A stretch of DNA of 64,000 nt from assembly GCA_035079385.1 (NCBI GenBank), contig JAVHKY010000046.1:2728001-2792000 (forward strand). The letters run 5' to 3'. This document shows positions 1 through 12,716 of the stretch, in pieces. The first letter of the stretch is position 1; each line of letters opens with the position of its first letter. The stretch is from Aspidiotus rigidus (taxonomy: Eukaryota; Arthropoda; Insecta; Hemiptera; Diaspididae). The position numbers and the translations under genes are program-made. The notes beneath the pieces were generated by a model. It was not told where the DNA came from. It worked only from the letters and a program-made list of their open reading frames with translations, and ran no database searches.

Positions 1-6
1 TTTTTT

Positions 7-1660
7 CTGATGAAAATTAAGTTTTGCATAGAAAGCGATAATTTCGAATTTTCAAAATTGTGATTTGTAGTCAAGTTTTTTTTGCTGAATCAGCATGAAA
101 TTCGTAATCTGCTTTAAATTTCGGTTAGGATAGGACTATTGGGTATCATTTTTAGTCGCCAGTAATTTTTTTCTGATGAAAATTAAGTTTTGCATAGAAA
201 ACGATAATTTCGAATTTTGGAAATTGTGATTTGTAGTCAAGTTTTTTTGCTGAATCAGCATGAAATTCGTAATCTGCTTTAAATTTCGGTTAGGATAGGA
301 CTATTGGGTATCATTTTTAGTCGCCAGTAATTTTTTTCTGATGAAAATTAAGTTTTGCATAGAAAACGATAATTTCGAATTTTCGAAATTGTGATTTGTA
401 GTCAAGTTTTTTTGCTGAATCAGCATGAAATTCGTAATCTGCTTTAAATTTCGGTTAGGATAGGACTATTGGGTATCATTTTTATTCGCCAGTAATTTTT
501 TTCTGATGAAAATTAAGTTTTGCATAGAAAGCGGAAATTTCGAATTTTCAAAATTGTGATTTGTAGTCAAGTTTTTTTGCTGAATCAGCATGAAAATCGT
601 AATCTGCGTTGAATTTCGGTGAGGATAGGACTATTGGGTATCATTTTTAGTCGCACGTAATTTTTTTCTGATGAAAATTAAGTTTTGCATAGAAAGCGAT
701 AATTTCGAATTTTCAAAATTGTGATTTGTAGTCAAGTTTTTTTTGCTGAATCAGCATGAAATTCGTAATCTGCTTTAAATTTCGGTTAGGATAGGACTAT
801 TGGGTATCATTTTTAGTCGCCAGTAATTTTTTTCTGATGAAAATTAAGTTTTGCATAGAAAGCGATAATTTCGAATTTTCAAAATTGTGATTTGTAGTCA
901 AGTTTTTTTTGCTGAATCAGCATGAAATTCGTAATCTGCTTTAAATTTCGGTTAGGATAGGACTATTGGGTATCATTTTTAGTCGCCAGTAATTTTTTTC
1001 TGATGAAAATTAAGTTTTGCATAGAAAACGATAATTTCGAATTTTGGAAATTGTGATTTGTAGTCAAGTTTTTTTGCTGAATCAGCATGAAATTCGTAAT
1101 CTGCTTTAAATTTCGGTTAGGATAGGACTATTGGGTATCATTTTTAGTCGCCAGTAATTTTTTTCTGATGAAAATTAAGTTTTGCATAGAAAACGATAAT
1201 TTCGAATTTTCGAAATTGTGATTTGTAGTCAAGTTTTTTTGCTGAATCAGCATGAAATTCGTAATCTGCTTTAAATTTCGGTTAGGATAGGACTATTGGG
1301 TATCATTTTTATTCGCCAGTAATTTTTTTCTGATGAAAATTAAGTTTTGCATAGAAAGCGGAAATTTCGAATTTTCAAAATTGTGATTTGTAGTCAAGTT
1401 TTTTTGCTGAATCAGCATGAAAATCGTAATCTGCGTTGAATTTCGGTGAGGATAGGACTATTGGGTATCATTTTTAGTCGCCAGTAATTTTTTTCTGATG
1501 AAAATTAAGTTTTGCATAGAAAGCGATAATTTCGAATTTTCAAAATTGTGATTTGTAGTCAAGTTTTTTTTGCTGAATCAGCATGAAATTCGTAATCTGC
1601 TTTAAATTTCGGTTAGGATAGGACTATTGGGTATCATTTTTAGTCGCCAGTAATTTTTTT
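7..1660. repeat. Two copies of a 5-monomer HOR (827 bp)
   Basis: Monomers starting at 7, 173, 338, 503 and 668 are repeated in the same order at 834, 1000, 1165, 1330 and 1495. The order is: type a with 8 T; GAAAACG with TTTTGGAAATTG; GAAAACG with CGAAATTG followed by TATTCGCC; GCGGAAATT with GAAAATCG and CGGTGAGG; type a with 8 T. Two monomers of 166 bp and three of 165 bp give the 827-bp unit. The only difference I noticed is TCGCACGTAA at about 651 against TCGCCAGTAA in the second copy. The last monomer of copy two (1495) is also the first monomer of the much longer HOR to the right, so the units overlap at that point. Confidence 0.85.
83..95. promoter_or_regulatory. Maf-element-like 13-bp dyad, first of hundreds
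   Basis: TGCTGAATCAGCA consists of two perfect 6-bp arms (TGCTGA and TCAGCA) around one central A. The known Maf recognition element of the TRE type is TGCTGACTCAGCA, so the match is 12 of 13 with only the central base changed. It occurs at the same place (monomer positions 76-88) in most block A monomers and many block B ones, always just after the T-run. Types that damage it are CAACATG, CATTATGG and CAGTATG (3' arm), and TTTTTGGCTG, CTGTTACTG and the shortened T-run (5' arm). Whether any bZIP protein binds is unknown; the match is seen, the role is inferred. Confidence 0.6.
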
Positions 1661-1691
1661 CTGATGAAAGTTAAGTTTTGCATAGAAAACG

Positions 1692-1715
1692 ATAATTTCG
1701 AATTTTCGAAATTAT
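1692..1715. promoter_or_regulatory. 24-bp AT-rich dyad, example of the intact form
   Basis: Two perfect 11-bp arms, ATAATTTCGAA and TTCGAAATTAT, flank a TT spacer (monomer positions 32-55). Types b, c and d of block A have this complete form. Type a has TTCAAAATTG on the right, which destroys the dyad. Many block B monomers have CGAAATTG, leaving arms of 9 bp, and GATATTG types have lost it. A hairpin or a dimeric protein site is possible, but neither is shown. Confidence 0.6.
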
Positions 1716-4700
1716 GATTTGTAGTCAAGTTTTTTTGCTGAATCAGCATGAAATTCGTAATCTGCTTTAAATTTCGGTTAGGATAGGACTATTGGGTATC
1801 ATTTTTAGTCGCCAGTAATTTTTTTCTGATGAAAATTAAGTTTTGCATAGAAAGCAATAATTTCGAATTTTCGAAATTATGATTCGTAGTCAAGTTTTTT
1901 TGCTGAATCAACATGAAATTCGTAATCTGCGTTGAATTTCGGTTAGGATAGGACTATTGGGTATCATTTTTAGTGGCCAGTAATTTTTTTCTGATGAAAA
2001 TTAAGTTTTGCATAGAAAGCGATAATTTCGAATTTTCAAGATTGTGATTTGTAGTCAAGTTTTTTTGCTGAATCAGCATGAAATTCGTAATCTGCTTTAA
2101 ATTTCGGTTAGGATAGGACTATTGGGTATCATTTTTAGTCGCCAGTAATTTTTTTCTGATGAAAATTAAGTTTTGCATAGAAAGCGATAATTTCGAATTT
2201 TCAAAATTGTGATTTGTAGTCAAGTTTTTTTGCTGAATCAGCATGAAATTCGTAATCTGCGTTGAATTTCGGTTAGGATAGGACTATTGGGTATCATTTT
2301 TAGTCGCCAGTAATTTTTTTCTGATGAAAATTAAGTTTTGCATAGAAAGCGATAATTTCGAATTTTCGAAATTATGATTTGTAGTCAAGTTTTTTTGCTG
2401 AATCAGCATGAAATTCGTAATCTGCTTTAAATTTCGGTTAGGATAGGACTATTGGGTATCATTTTTAGTCGCCAGTAATTTTTTTCTGATGAAAATTAAG
2501 TTTTGCATAGAAAGCGATAATTTCGAATTTTCAAAATTGTGATTTGTAGTCAAGTTTTTTTGCTGAATCAGCATGAAATTCGTAATCTGCTTTAAATTTC
2601 GGTTAGGATAGGACTATTGGGTATCATTTTTAGTCGCCAGTAATTTTTTTCTGATGAAAATTAAGTTTTGCATAGAAAGCGATAATTTCGAATTTTCAAA
2701 ATTGTGATTTGTAGTCAAGTTTTTTTGCTGAATCAGCATGAAATTCGTAATCTGCTTTAAATTTCGGTTAGGATAGGACTATTGGGTATCATTTTTAGTC
2801 GCCAGTAATTTTTTTCTGATGAAAATTAAGTTTTGCATAGAAAGCGATAATTTCGAATTTTCGAAATTATGATTTGTAGTCAAGTTTTTTTGCTGAATCA
2901 GCATGAAATTCGTAATCTGCGTTGAATTTCGGTTAGGATAGGACTATTTGGTATCATTTTTAGTCGCCAGTAATTTTTTTCTGATGAAAGTTAAGTTTTG
3001 CATAGAAAACGATAATTTCGAATTTTCGAAATTATGATTTGTAGTCAAGTTTTTTTGCTGAATCAGCATGAAATTCGTAATCTGCGTTGAATTTCGGTTA
3101 GGATAGGACTATTGGGTATCATTTTTAGTCGCCAGTAATTTTTTTCTGATGAAAATTAAGTTTTGCATAGAAAGCGATAATTTCGAATTTTCGAAATTAT
3201 GATTTGTAGTCAAGTTTTTTTGCTGAATCAGCATGAAATTCGTAATCTGCTTTAAATTTCGGTTAGGATAGGACTATTGGGTATCATTTTTAGTCGCCAG
3301 TAATTTTTTTCTGATGAAAATTAAGTTTTGCATAGAAAGCGATAATTTCGAATTTTCAAAATTGTGATTTGTAGTCAAGTTTTTTTGCTGAATCAGCATG
3401 AAATTCGTAATCTGCTTTAAATTTCGGTTAGGATAGGACTATTGGGTATCATTTTTAGTCGCCAGTAATTTTTTTCTGATGAAAATTAAGTTTTGCATAG
3501 AAAGCGATAATTTCGAATTTTCAAAATTGTGATTTGTAGTCAAGTTTTTTTGCTGAATCAGCATGAAATTCGTAATCTGCTTTAAATTTCGGTTAGGATA
3601 GGACTATTGGGTATCATTTTTAGTCGCCAGTAATTTTTTTCTGATGAAAATTAAGTTTTGCATAGAAAGCGATAATTTCGAATTTTCGAAATTATGATTC
3701 GTAGTCAAGTTTTTTTGCTGAATCAGCATGAAATTCGTAATCTGCTTTAAATTTCGGTTAGGATAGGACTATTGGGTATCATTTTTAGTCGCCAGTAATT
3801 TTTTTCTGATGAAAAGTAAGTTTTGCATAGAAAGCGATAATTTCGAATTTTCAAAATTGTGATTTGTAGTCAAGTTTTTTTGCTGAATCAGCATGAAATT
3901 CGTAATCTGCTTTAAATTTCGGTTAGGATAGGACTATTGGGTATCATTTTTAGTCGCCAGTAATTTTTTTCTGATGAAAATTAAGTTTTGCATAGAAAGC
4001 GATAATTTCGAATTTTCGAAATTATGATTTGTAGTCAAGTTTTTTTGCTGAATCAGCATGAAATTCGTAATCTGCGTTGAATTTCGGTTAGGATAGGACT
4101 ATTTGGTATCATTTTTAGTCGCCAGTAATTTTTTTCTGATGAAAGTTAAGTTTTGCATAGAAAACGATAATTTCGAATTTTCGAAATTATGATTTGTAGT
4201 CAAGTTTTTTTGCTGAATCAGCATGAAATTCGTAATCTGCGTTGAATTTCGGTTAGGATAGGACTATTGGGTATCATTTTTAGTCGCCAGTAATTTTTTT
4301 CTGATGAAAATTAAGTTTTGCATAGAAAGCGATAATTTCGAATTTTCGAAATTATGATTTGTAGTCAAGTTTTTTTGCTGAATCAGCATGAAATTCGTAA
4401 TCTGCTTTAAATTTCGGTTAGGATAGGACTATTGGGTATCATTTTTAGTCGCCAGTAATTTTTTTCTGATGAAAATTAAGTTTTGCATAGAAAGCGATAA
4501 TTTCGAATTTTCAAAATTGTGATTTGTAGTCAAGTTTTTTTGCTGAATCAGCATGAAATTCGTAATCTGCTTTAAATTTCGGTTAGGATAGGACTATTGG
4601 GTATCATTTTTAGTCGCCAGTAATTTTTTTCTGATGAAAATTAAGTTTTGCATAGAAAGCGATAATTTCGAATTTTCGAAATTATGATTTGTAGTCAAGT

Positions 4701-5951
4701 TTTTTTGCTGAATCAGCATGAAATTCGTAATCTGCTTTAAATTTCGGTTAGGATAGGACTATTGGGTATCATTTTTAGTCGCCAGTAATTTTTTTCTGAT
4801 GAAAATTAAGTTTTGCATAGAAAGCGATAATTTCGAATTTTCGAAATTATGATTTGTAGTCAAGTTTTTTTGCTGAATCAGCATGAAATTCGTAATCTGC
4901 TTTAAATTTCGGTTAGGATAGGACTATTGGGTATCATTTTTAGTCGCCAGTAATTTTTTTCTGATGAAAATTAAGTTTTGCATAGAAAGCGATAATTTCG
5001 AATTTTCAAAATTGTGATTTGTAGTCAAGTTTTTTTGCTGAATCAGCATGAAATTCGTAATCTGCGTTGAATTTCGGTTAGGATAGGACTATTTGGTATC
5101 ATTTTTAGTCGCCAGTAATTTTTTTCTGATGAAAATTAAGTTTTGCATAGAAAACGATAATTTCGAATTTTCGAAATTATGATTTGTAGTCAAGTTTTTT
5201 TGCTGAATCAGCATGAAATTCGTAATCTGCGTTGAATTTCGGTTAGGATAGGACTATTTGGTATCATTTTTAGTCGCCAGTAATTTTTTTCTGATGAAAA
5301 TTAAGTTTTGCATAGAAAGCGATAATTTCGAATTTTCAAAATTGTGATTTGTAGTCAAGTTTTTTTGCTGAATCAGCATGAAATTCGTAATCTGCGTTAA
5401 ATTTCGGTTAGGATAGGACTATTGGGTATCATTTTTAGTCGCCAGTAATTTTTTTCTGATGAAAATTAAGTTTTGCATAGAAAACGATAATTTCGAATTT
5501 TCGAAATTGTGATTTGTAGTCAAGTTTTTTTGCTGAATCAGCATGAAATTCGTAATCTGCTTTAAATTTCGGTTAGGATAGGACTATTGGGTATCATTTT
5601 TATTCGCCAGTAATTTTTTTCTGATGAAAATTAAGTTTTGCATAGAAAGCGGAAATTTCGAATTTTCAAAATTGTGATTTGTAGTCAAGTTTTTTTGCTG
5701 AATCAGCATGAAAATCGTAATCTGCGTTGAATTTCGGTTAGGATAGGACTATTGGGTATCATTTTTAGTCGCCAGTAATTTTTTTCTGATGAAAATTAAG
5801 TTTCGCACAGAAAGCGATAATTTCGAATTTTCAAAATTGTGATTTGTAGTCAAGTTTTTTTTGCTGAATCAGCATGAAATTTGTAATCTGCTTTAAATTT
5901 CGGTTAGGATAGGACTATTGGGTATCATTTTTAGTCGCCAGTAATTTTTTT

Positions 5952-6445
5952 CTGATGAAAGTTAAGTTTTGCATAGAAAACGATTATTTCGAATTTTCGA
6001 AATTATGATTTGTAGTCAAGTTTTTTCTGAATCAGCATGAAATTCGTAATCTGCGTTGAATTTCGGTTAGGATAGGACTATTTGGTATCATTTTTAGTCG
6101 CCAGTAATTTTTTTCTGATGAAAATTAAGTTTTGCATAGAAAGCAATAATTTCGAATTTTCGAAATTGTGATTTGTAGTCAAGTTTTTATGCTGAATCAG
6201 CATGAAATTCGTAATCTGCGTTAAATTTTGGTTAGGATAGGACTATTGGGTACCATTTTTAGTCGCCAGTAATTTTTTTCTGATGAAAATTAAGTTTTGC
6301 ATAGAAAGCGATAATTTCGAATTTTCGGAATTGTGATCGATAGTCAAGTTTCTGTTGCTGAATCAGCATGAAATTCGTAATCTGCGTTGAATTTCGGTTA
6401 GGATAGGACTATTGGGTATCATTTTTAGTCGCCAGTAATTTTTTT
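5952..6445. repeat. B-like monomer trio inside block A, copy 1
   Basis: Three successive monomers carry features rare elsewhere in block A: a 2-bp shortened T-run directly before CTGAATC (163 bp monomer); TTTTTATGCTG with CGTTAAATTTTGG and GGGTACC; and GGAATTGTGATCGATAG with TCAAGTTTCTGTTGCTG (166 bp). The last two resemble block B monomers. TTTTTATGCTG with CGTTAAATTTTGG is seen again in block B in the monomer at 41,752, and TTTCTGTTGCTG is a standard block B feature. The trio recurs at 12,223 and at 23,439. I read it as a marker passed along with the HOR copies and as a link between the blocks. Confidence 0.78.
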
Positions 6446-9400
6446 CTGATGAAAGTTAAGTTTTGCATAGAAAACGATAATTTCGAATTTTCGAAATTAT
6501 GATTTGTAGTCAAGTTTTTTTGCTGAATCAGCATGAAATTCGTAATCTGCTTTAAATTTCGGTTAGGATAGGACTATTGGGTATCATTTTTAGTCGCCAG
6601 TAATTTTTTTCTGATGAAAATTAAGTTTTGCATAGAAAGCGATAATTTCGAATTTTCGAAATTATGATTTGTAGTCAAGTTTTTTTGCTGAATCAGCATG
6701 AAATTCGTAATCTGCTTTAAATTTCGGTTAGGATAGGACTATTGGGTATCATTTTTAGTCGCCAGTAATTTTTTTCTGATGAAAATTAAGTTTTGCATAG
6801 AAAGCGATAATTTCGAATTTTCAAAATTGTGATTTGTAGTCAAGTTTTTTTGCTGAATCAGCATGAAATTCGTAATCTGCTTTAAATTTCGGTTAGGATA
6901 GGACTATTGGGTATCATTTTTAGTCGCCAGTAATTTTTTTCTGATGAAAATTAAGTTTTGCATAGAAAGCGATAATTTCGAATTTTCAAAATTGTGATTT
7001 GTAGTCAAGTTTTTTTGCTGAATCAGCATGAAATTCGTAATCTGCTTTAAATTTCGGTTAGGATAGGACTATTGGGTATCATTTTTAGTCGCCAGTAATT
7101 TTTTTCTGATGAAAATTAAGTTTTGCATAGAAAGCGATAATTTCGAATTTTCGAAATTATGATTCGTAGTCAAGTTTTTTTGCTGAATCAGCATGAAATT
7201 CGTAATCTGCTTTAAATTTCGGTTAGGATAGGACTATTGGGTATCATTTTTAGTCGCCAGTAATTTTTTTCTGATGAAAAGTAAGTTTTGCATAGAAAGC
7301 GATAATTTCGAATTTTCAAAATTGTGATTTGTAGTCAAGTTTTTTTGCTGAATCAGCATGAAAATCGTAATCTGCGTTGAATTTCGGTGAGGATAGGACT
7401 ATTGGGTATCATTTTTAGTCGCCAGTAATTTTTTTCTGATGAAAATTAAGTTTTGCATAGAAAGCGATAATTTCGAATTTTCAAAATTGTGATTTGTAGT
7501 CAAGTTTTTTTTGCTGAATCAGCATGAAATTCGTAATCTGCTTTAAATTTCGGTTAGGATAGGACTATTGGGTATCATTTTTAGTCGCCAGTAATTTTTT
7601 TCTGATGAAAGTTAAGTTTTGCATAGAAAACGATAATTTCGAATTTTCGAAATTATGATTTGTAGTCAAGTTTTTTTGCTGAATCAGCATGAAATTCGTA
7701 ATCTGCTTTAAATTTCGGTTAGGATAGGACTATTGGGTATCATTTTTAGTCGCCAGTAATTTTTTTCTGATGAAAATTAAGTTTTGCATAGAAAGCAATA
7801 ATTTCGAATTTTCGAAATTATGATTCGTAGTCAAGTTTTTTTGCTGAATCAACATGAAATTCGTAATCTGCGTTGAATTTCGGTTAGGATAGGACTATTG
7901 GGTATCATTTTTAGTGGCCAGTAATTTTTTTCTGATGAAAATTAAGTTTTGCATAGAAAGCGATAATTTCGAATTTTCAAGATTGTGATTTGTAGTCAAG
8001 TTTTTTTGCTGAATCAGCATGAAATTCGTAATCTGCTTTAAATTTCGGTTAGGATAGGACTATTGGGTATCATTTTTAGTCGCCAGTAATTTTTTTCTGA
8101 TGAAAATTAAGTTTTGCATAGAAAGCGATAATTTCGAATTTTCAAAATTGTGATTTGTAGTCAAGTTTTTTTGCTGAATCAGCATGAAATTCGTAATCTG
8201 CGTTGAATTTCGGTTAGGATAGGACTATTGGGTATCATTTTTAGTCGCCAGTAATTTTTTTCTGATGAAAATTAAGTTTTGCATAGAAAGCGATAATTTC
8301 GAATTTTCGAAATTATGATTTGTAGTCAAGTTTTTTTGCTGAATCAGCATGAAATTCGTAATCTGCTTTAAATTTCGGTTAGGATAGGACTATTGGGTAT
8401 CATTTTTAGTCGCCAGTAATTTTTTTCTGATGAAAATTAAGTTTTGCATAGAAAGCGATAATTTCGAATTTTCAAAATTGTGATTTGTAGTCAAGTTTTT
8501 TTGCTGAATCAGCATGAAATTCGTAATCTGCTTTAAATTTCGGTTAGGATAGGACTATTGGGTATCATTTTTAGTCGCCAGTAATTTTTTTCTGATGAAA
8601 ATTAAGTTTTGCATAGAAAGCGATAATTTCGAATTTTCAAAATTGTGATTTGTAGTCAAGTTTTTTTGCTGAATCAGCATGAAATTCGTAATCTGCTTTA
8701 AATTTCGGTTAGGATAGGACTATTGGGTATCATTTTTAGTCGCCAGTAATTTTTTTCTGATGAAAATTAAGTTTTGCATAGAAAGCGATAATTTCGAATT
8801 TTCGAAATTATGATTTGTAGTCAAGTTTTTTTGCTGAATCAGCATGAAATTCGTAATCTGCGTTGAATTTCGGTTAGGATAGGACTATTTGGTATCATTT
8901 TTAGTCGCCAGTAATTTTTTTCTGATGAAAGTTAAGTTTTGCATAGAAAACGATAATTTCGAATTTTCGAAATTATGATTTGTAGTCAAGTTTTTTTGCT
9001 GAATCAGCATGAAATTCGTAATCTGCGTTGAATTTCGGTTAGGATAGGACTATTGGGTATCATTTTTAGTCGCCAGTAATTTTTTTCTGATGAAAATTAA
9101 GTTTTGCATAGAAAGCGATAATTTCGAATTTTCGAAATTATGATTTGTAGTCAAGTTTTTTTGCTGAATCAGCATGAAATTCGTAATCTGCTTTAAATTT
9201 CGGTTAGGATAGGACTATTGGGTATCATTTTTAGTCGCCAGTAATTTTTTTCTGATGAAAATTAAGTTTTGCATAGAAAGCGATAATTTCGAATTTTCAA
9301 AATTGTGATTTGTAGTCAAGTTTTTTTGCTGAATCAGCATGAAATTCGTAATCTGCTTTAAATTTCGGTTAGGATAGGACTATTGGGTATCATTTTTAGT

Positions 9401-9581
9401 CGCCAGTAATTTTTTTCTGATGAAAATTAAGTTTTGCATAGAAAGCGATAATTTCGAATTTTCAAAATTGTGATTTGTAGTCAAGTTTTTTTGCTGAATC
9501 AGCATGAAATTCGTAATCTGCTTTAAATTTCGGTTAGGATAGGACTATTGGGTATCATTTTTAGTCGCCAGTAATTTTTTT

Positions 9582-9911
9582 CTGATGAAAAGTAAGTTTT
9601 GCATAGAAAGCGATAATTTCGAATTTTCAAAATTGTGATTTGTAGTCAAGTTTTTTTGCTGAATCAGCATGAAATTCGTAATCTGCTTTAAATTTCGGTT
9701 AGGATAGGACTATTGGGTATCATTTTTAGTCGCCAGTAATTTTTTTCTGATGAAAATTAAGTTTTGCATAGAAAGCGATAATTTCGAATTTTCAAAATTG
9801 TGATTTGTAGTCAAGTTTTTTTGCTGAATCAGCATGAAATTCGTAATCTGCTTTAAATTTCGGTTAGGATAGGACTATTGGGTATCATTTTTAGTCGCCA
9901 GTAATTTTTTT
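9582..9911. repeat. Two-monomer insertion in HOR copy beta
   Basis: A GAAAAGTAAG-type monomer (9582) and a type a monomer (9747) sit between two type a monomers and a type c monomer, where copy alpha passes straight from type a (3476) to type c (3641). The distance between corresponding landmarks of alpha and beta rises by exactly 330 bp at this point. The same GAAAAGTAAG type occurs a little further on in both copies (3806; 10,077), so the extra pair looks like a local duplication or an unequal exchange within the HOR. An equally possible reading is that alpha lost the pair. Confidence 0.75.
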
Positions 9912-12222
9912 CTGATGAAAATTAAGTTTTGCATAGAAAGCGATAATTTCGAATTTTCGAAATTATGATTCGTAGTCAAGTTTTTTTGCTGAATCAGCAT
10001 GAAATTCGTAATCTGCTTTAAATTTCGGTTAGGATAGGACTATTGGGTATCATTTTTAGTCGCCAGTAATTTTTTTCTGATGAAAAGTAAGTTTTGCATA
10101 GAAAGCGATAATTTCGAATTTTCAAAATTGTGATTTGTAGTCAAGTTTTTTTGCTGAATCAGCATGAAATTCGTAATCTGCTTTAAATTTCGGTTAGGAT
10201 AGGACTATTGGGTATCATTTTTAGTCGCCAGTAATTTTTTTCTGATGAAAATTAAGTTTTGCATAGAAAGCGATAATTTCGAATTTTCGAAATTATGATT
10301 TGTAGTCAAGTTTTTTTGCTGAATCAGCATGAAATTCGTAATCTGCGTTGAATTTCGGTTAGGATAGGACTATTTGGTATCATTTTTAGTCGCCAGTAAT
10401 TTTTTTCTGATGAAAGTTAAGTTTTGCATAGAAAACGATAATTTCGAATTTTCGAAATTATGATTTGTAGTCAAGTTTTTTTGCTGAATCAGCATGAAAT
10501 TCGTAATCTGCGTTGAATTTCGGTTAGGATAGGACTATTGGGTATCATTTTTAGTCGCCAGTAATTTTTTTCTGATGAAAATTAAGTTTTGCATAGAAAG
10601 CGATAATTTCGAATTTTCGAAATTATGATTTGTAGTCAAGTTTTTTTGCTGAATCAGCATGAAATTCGTAATCTGCTTTAAATTTCGGTTAGGATAGGAC
10701 TATTGGGTATCATTTTTAGTCGCCAGTAATTTTTTTCTGATGAAAATTAAGTTTTGCATAGAAAGCGATAATTTCGAATTTTCAAAATTGTGATTTGTAG
10801 TCAAGTTTTTTTGCTGAATCAGCATGAAATTCGTAATCTGCTTTAAATTTCGGTTAGGATAGGACTATTGGGTATCATTTTTAGTCGCCAGTAATTTTTT
10901 TCTGATGAAAATTAAGTTTTGCATAGAAAGCGATAATTTCGAATTTTCGAAATTATGATTTGTAGTCAAGTTTTTTTGCTGAATCAGCATGAAATTCGTA
11001 ATCTGCTTTAAATTTCGGTTAGGATAGGACTATTGGGTATCATTTTTAGTCGCCAGTAATTTTTTTCTGATGAAAATTAAGTTTTGCATAGAAAGCGATA
11101 ATTTCGAATTTTCGAAATTATGATTTGTAGTCAAGTTTTTTTGCTGAATCAGCATGAAATTCGTAATCTGCTTTAAATTTCGGTTAGGATAGGACTATTG
11201 GGTATCATTTTTAGTCGCCAGTAATTTTTTTCTGATGAAAATTAAGTTTTGCATAGAAAGCGATAATTTCGAATTTTCAAAATTGTGATTTGTAGTCAAG
11301 TTTTTTTGCTGAATCAGCATGAAATTCGTAATCTGCGTTGAATTTCGGTTAGGATAGGACTATTTGGTATCATTTTTAGTCGCCAGTAATTTTTTTCTGA
11401 TGAAAATTAAGTTTTGCATAGAAAACGATAATTTCGAATTTTCGAAATTATGATTTGTAGTCAAGTTTTTTTGCTGAATCAGCATGAAATTCGTAATCTG
11501 CGTTGAATTTCGGTTAGGATAGGACTATTTGGTATCATTTTTAGTCGCCAGTAATTTTTTTCTGATGAAAATTAAGTTTTGCATAGAAAGCGATAATTTC
11601 GAATTTTCAAAATTGTGATTTGTAGTCAAGTTTTTTTGCTGAATCAGCATGAAATTCGTAATCTGCGTTAAATTTCGGTTAGGATAGGACTATTGGGTAT
11701 CATTTTTAGTCGCCAGTAATTTTTTTCTGATGAAAATTAAGTTTTGCATAGAAAACGATAATTTCGAATTTTCGAAATTGTGATTTGTAGTCAAGTTTTT
11801 TTGCTGAATCAGCATGAAATTCGTAATCTGCTTTAAATTTCGGTTAGGATAGGACTATTGGGTATCATTTTTATTCGCCAGTAATTTTTTTCTGATGAAA
11901 ATTAAGTTTTGCATAGAAAGCGGAAATTTCGAATTTTCAAAATTGTGATTTGTAGTCAAGTTTTTTTGCTGAATCAGCATGAAAATCGTAATCTGCGTTG
12001 AATTTCGGTTAGGATAGGACTATTGGGTATCATTTTTAGTCGCCAGTAATTTTTTTCTGATGAAAATTAAGTTTCGCACAGAAAGCGATAATTTCGAATT
12101 TTCAAAATTGTGATTTGTAGTCAAGTTTTTTTTGCTGAATCAGCATGAAATTTGTAATCTGCTTTAAATTTCGGTTAGGATAGGACTATTGGGTATCATT
12201 TTTAGTCGCCAGTAATTTTTTT

Positions 12223-12716
12223 CTGATGAAAGTTAAGTTTTGCATAGAAAACGATAATTTCGAATTTTCGAAATTATGATTTGTAGTCAAGTTTTTTCTG
12301 AATCAGCATGAAATTCGTAATCTGCGTTGAATTTCGGTTAGGATAGGACTATTTGGTATCATTTTTAGTCGCCAGTAATTTTTTTCTGATGAAAATTAAG
12401 TTTTGCATAGAAAGCAATAATTTCGAATTTTCGAAATTGTGATTTGTAGTCAAGTTTTTATGCTGAATCAGCATGAAATTCGTAATCTGCGTTAAATTTT
12501 GGTTAGGATAGGACTATTGGGTACCATTTTTAGTCGCCAGTAATTTTTTTCTGATGAAAATTAAGTTTTGCATAGAAAGCGATAATTTCGAATTTTCGGA
12601 ATTGTGATCGATAGTCAAGTTTCTGTTGCTGAATCAGCATGAAATTCGTAATCTGCGTTGAATTTCGGTTAGGATAGGACTATTGGGTATCATTTTTAGT
12701 CGCCAGTAATTTTTTT
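12223..12716. repeat. B-like monomer trio inside block A, copy 2
   Basis: This is the counterpart in copy beta of the trio at 5952, at an offset of 6,271 bp. It has the same shortened T-run, TTTTTATGCTG, GGGTACC at 12,519 and GGAATTGTGATCGATAG monomer. It is followed by type d with TTTTGTTGCTG (about 12,787), where copy alpha has TTTTTTTGCTG, one of the few point differences between the two copies. Confidence 0.78.

Larger units (their letters stand above)
1495..7435. repeat. Long HOR copy alpha, 36 monomers (5,941 bp)
   Basis: This is the first copy of a very long higher-order unit. It opens with a type a monomer with 8 T (1495), then type d (1661), the AGCAATAA/CAACATG/GTGGCC monomer (1826), CAAGATTG (1991) and so on. 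Unique landmarks are TTTCGCACAG at 5801, a shortened T-run before CTGAATC (monomer 5952, 163 bp), TTTTTATGCTG with GGGTACC at 6248, and GGAATTGTGATCGATAG (monomer 6280). The unit ends with a GAAAAGTAAG monomer (7271) that carries GAAAATCG and CGGTGAGG, the same ending that precedes position 1495. The next copy follows directly at 7436. Confidence 0.85.

Noticed and set aside
38..60. Heat-shock element
   Set aside because: Only two inverted units (GAATTTTC) are present in the right spacing; the third GAA or TTC needed for a normal element is out of phase.
7..95. C/D box snoRNA-like boxes (TGATGA near the start, CTGA about 70 bases later)
   Set aside because: The base before TGATGA is C instead of a purine, no terminal stem joins the flanks, and both motifs are short enough to occur by chance.
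115..132. CENP-B box in TTCGGTTAGGATAGGA
   Set aside because: The essential bases are TTCG, a central A, and CGGG. Here the TTCG and the last GG fit, but the central A is G and CG is TA, so only 6 of 9 essential positions match.
128..132. Insect-type telomere repeat TTAGG
   Set aside because: Only a single TTAGG occurs per monomer, inside GGTTAGGATAGG; there is no tandem run.
5801..5810. Possible inserted element at TTTCGCACAG
   Set aside because: It is just two base changes in an otherwise normal monomer, copied at 12,072 with the HOR.
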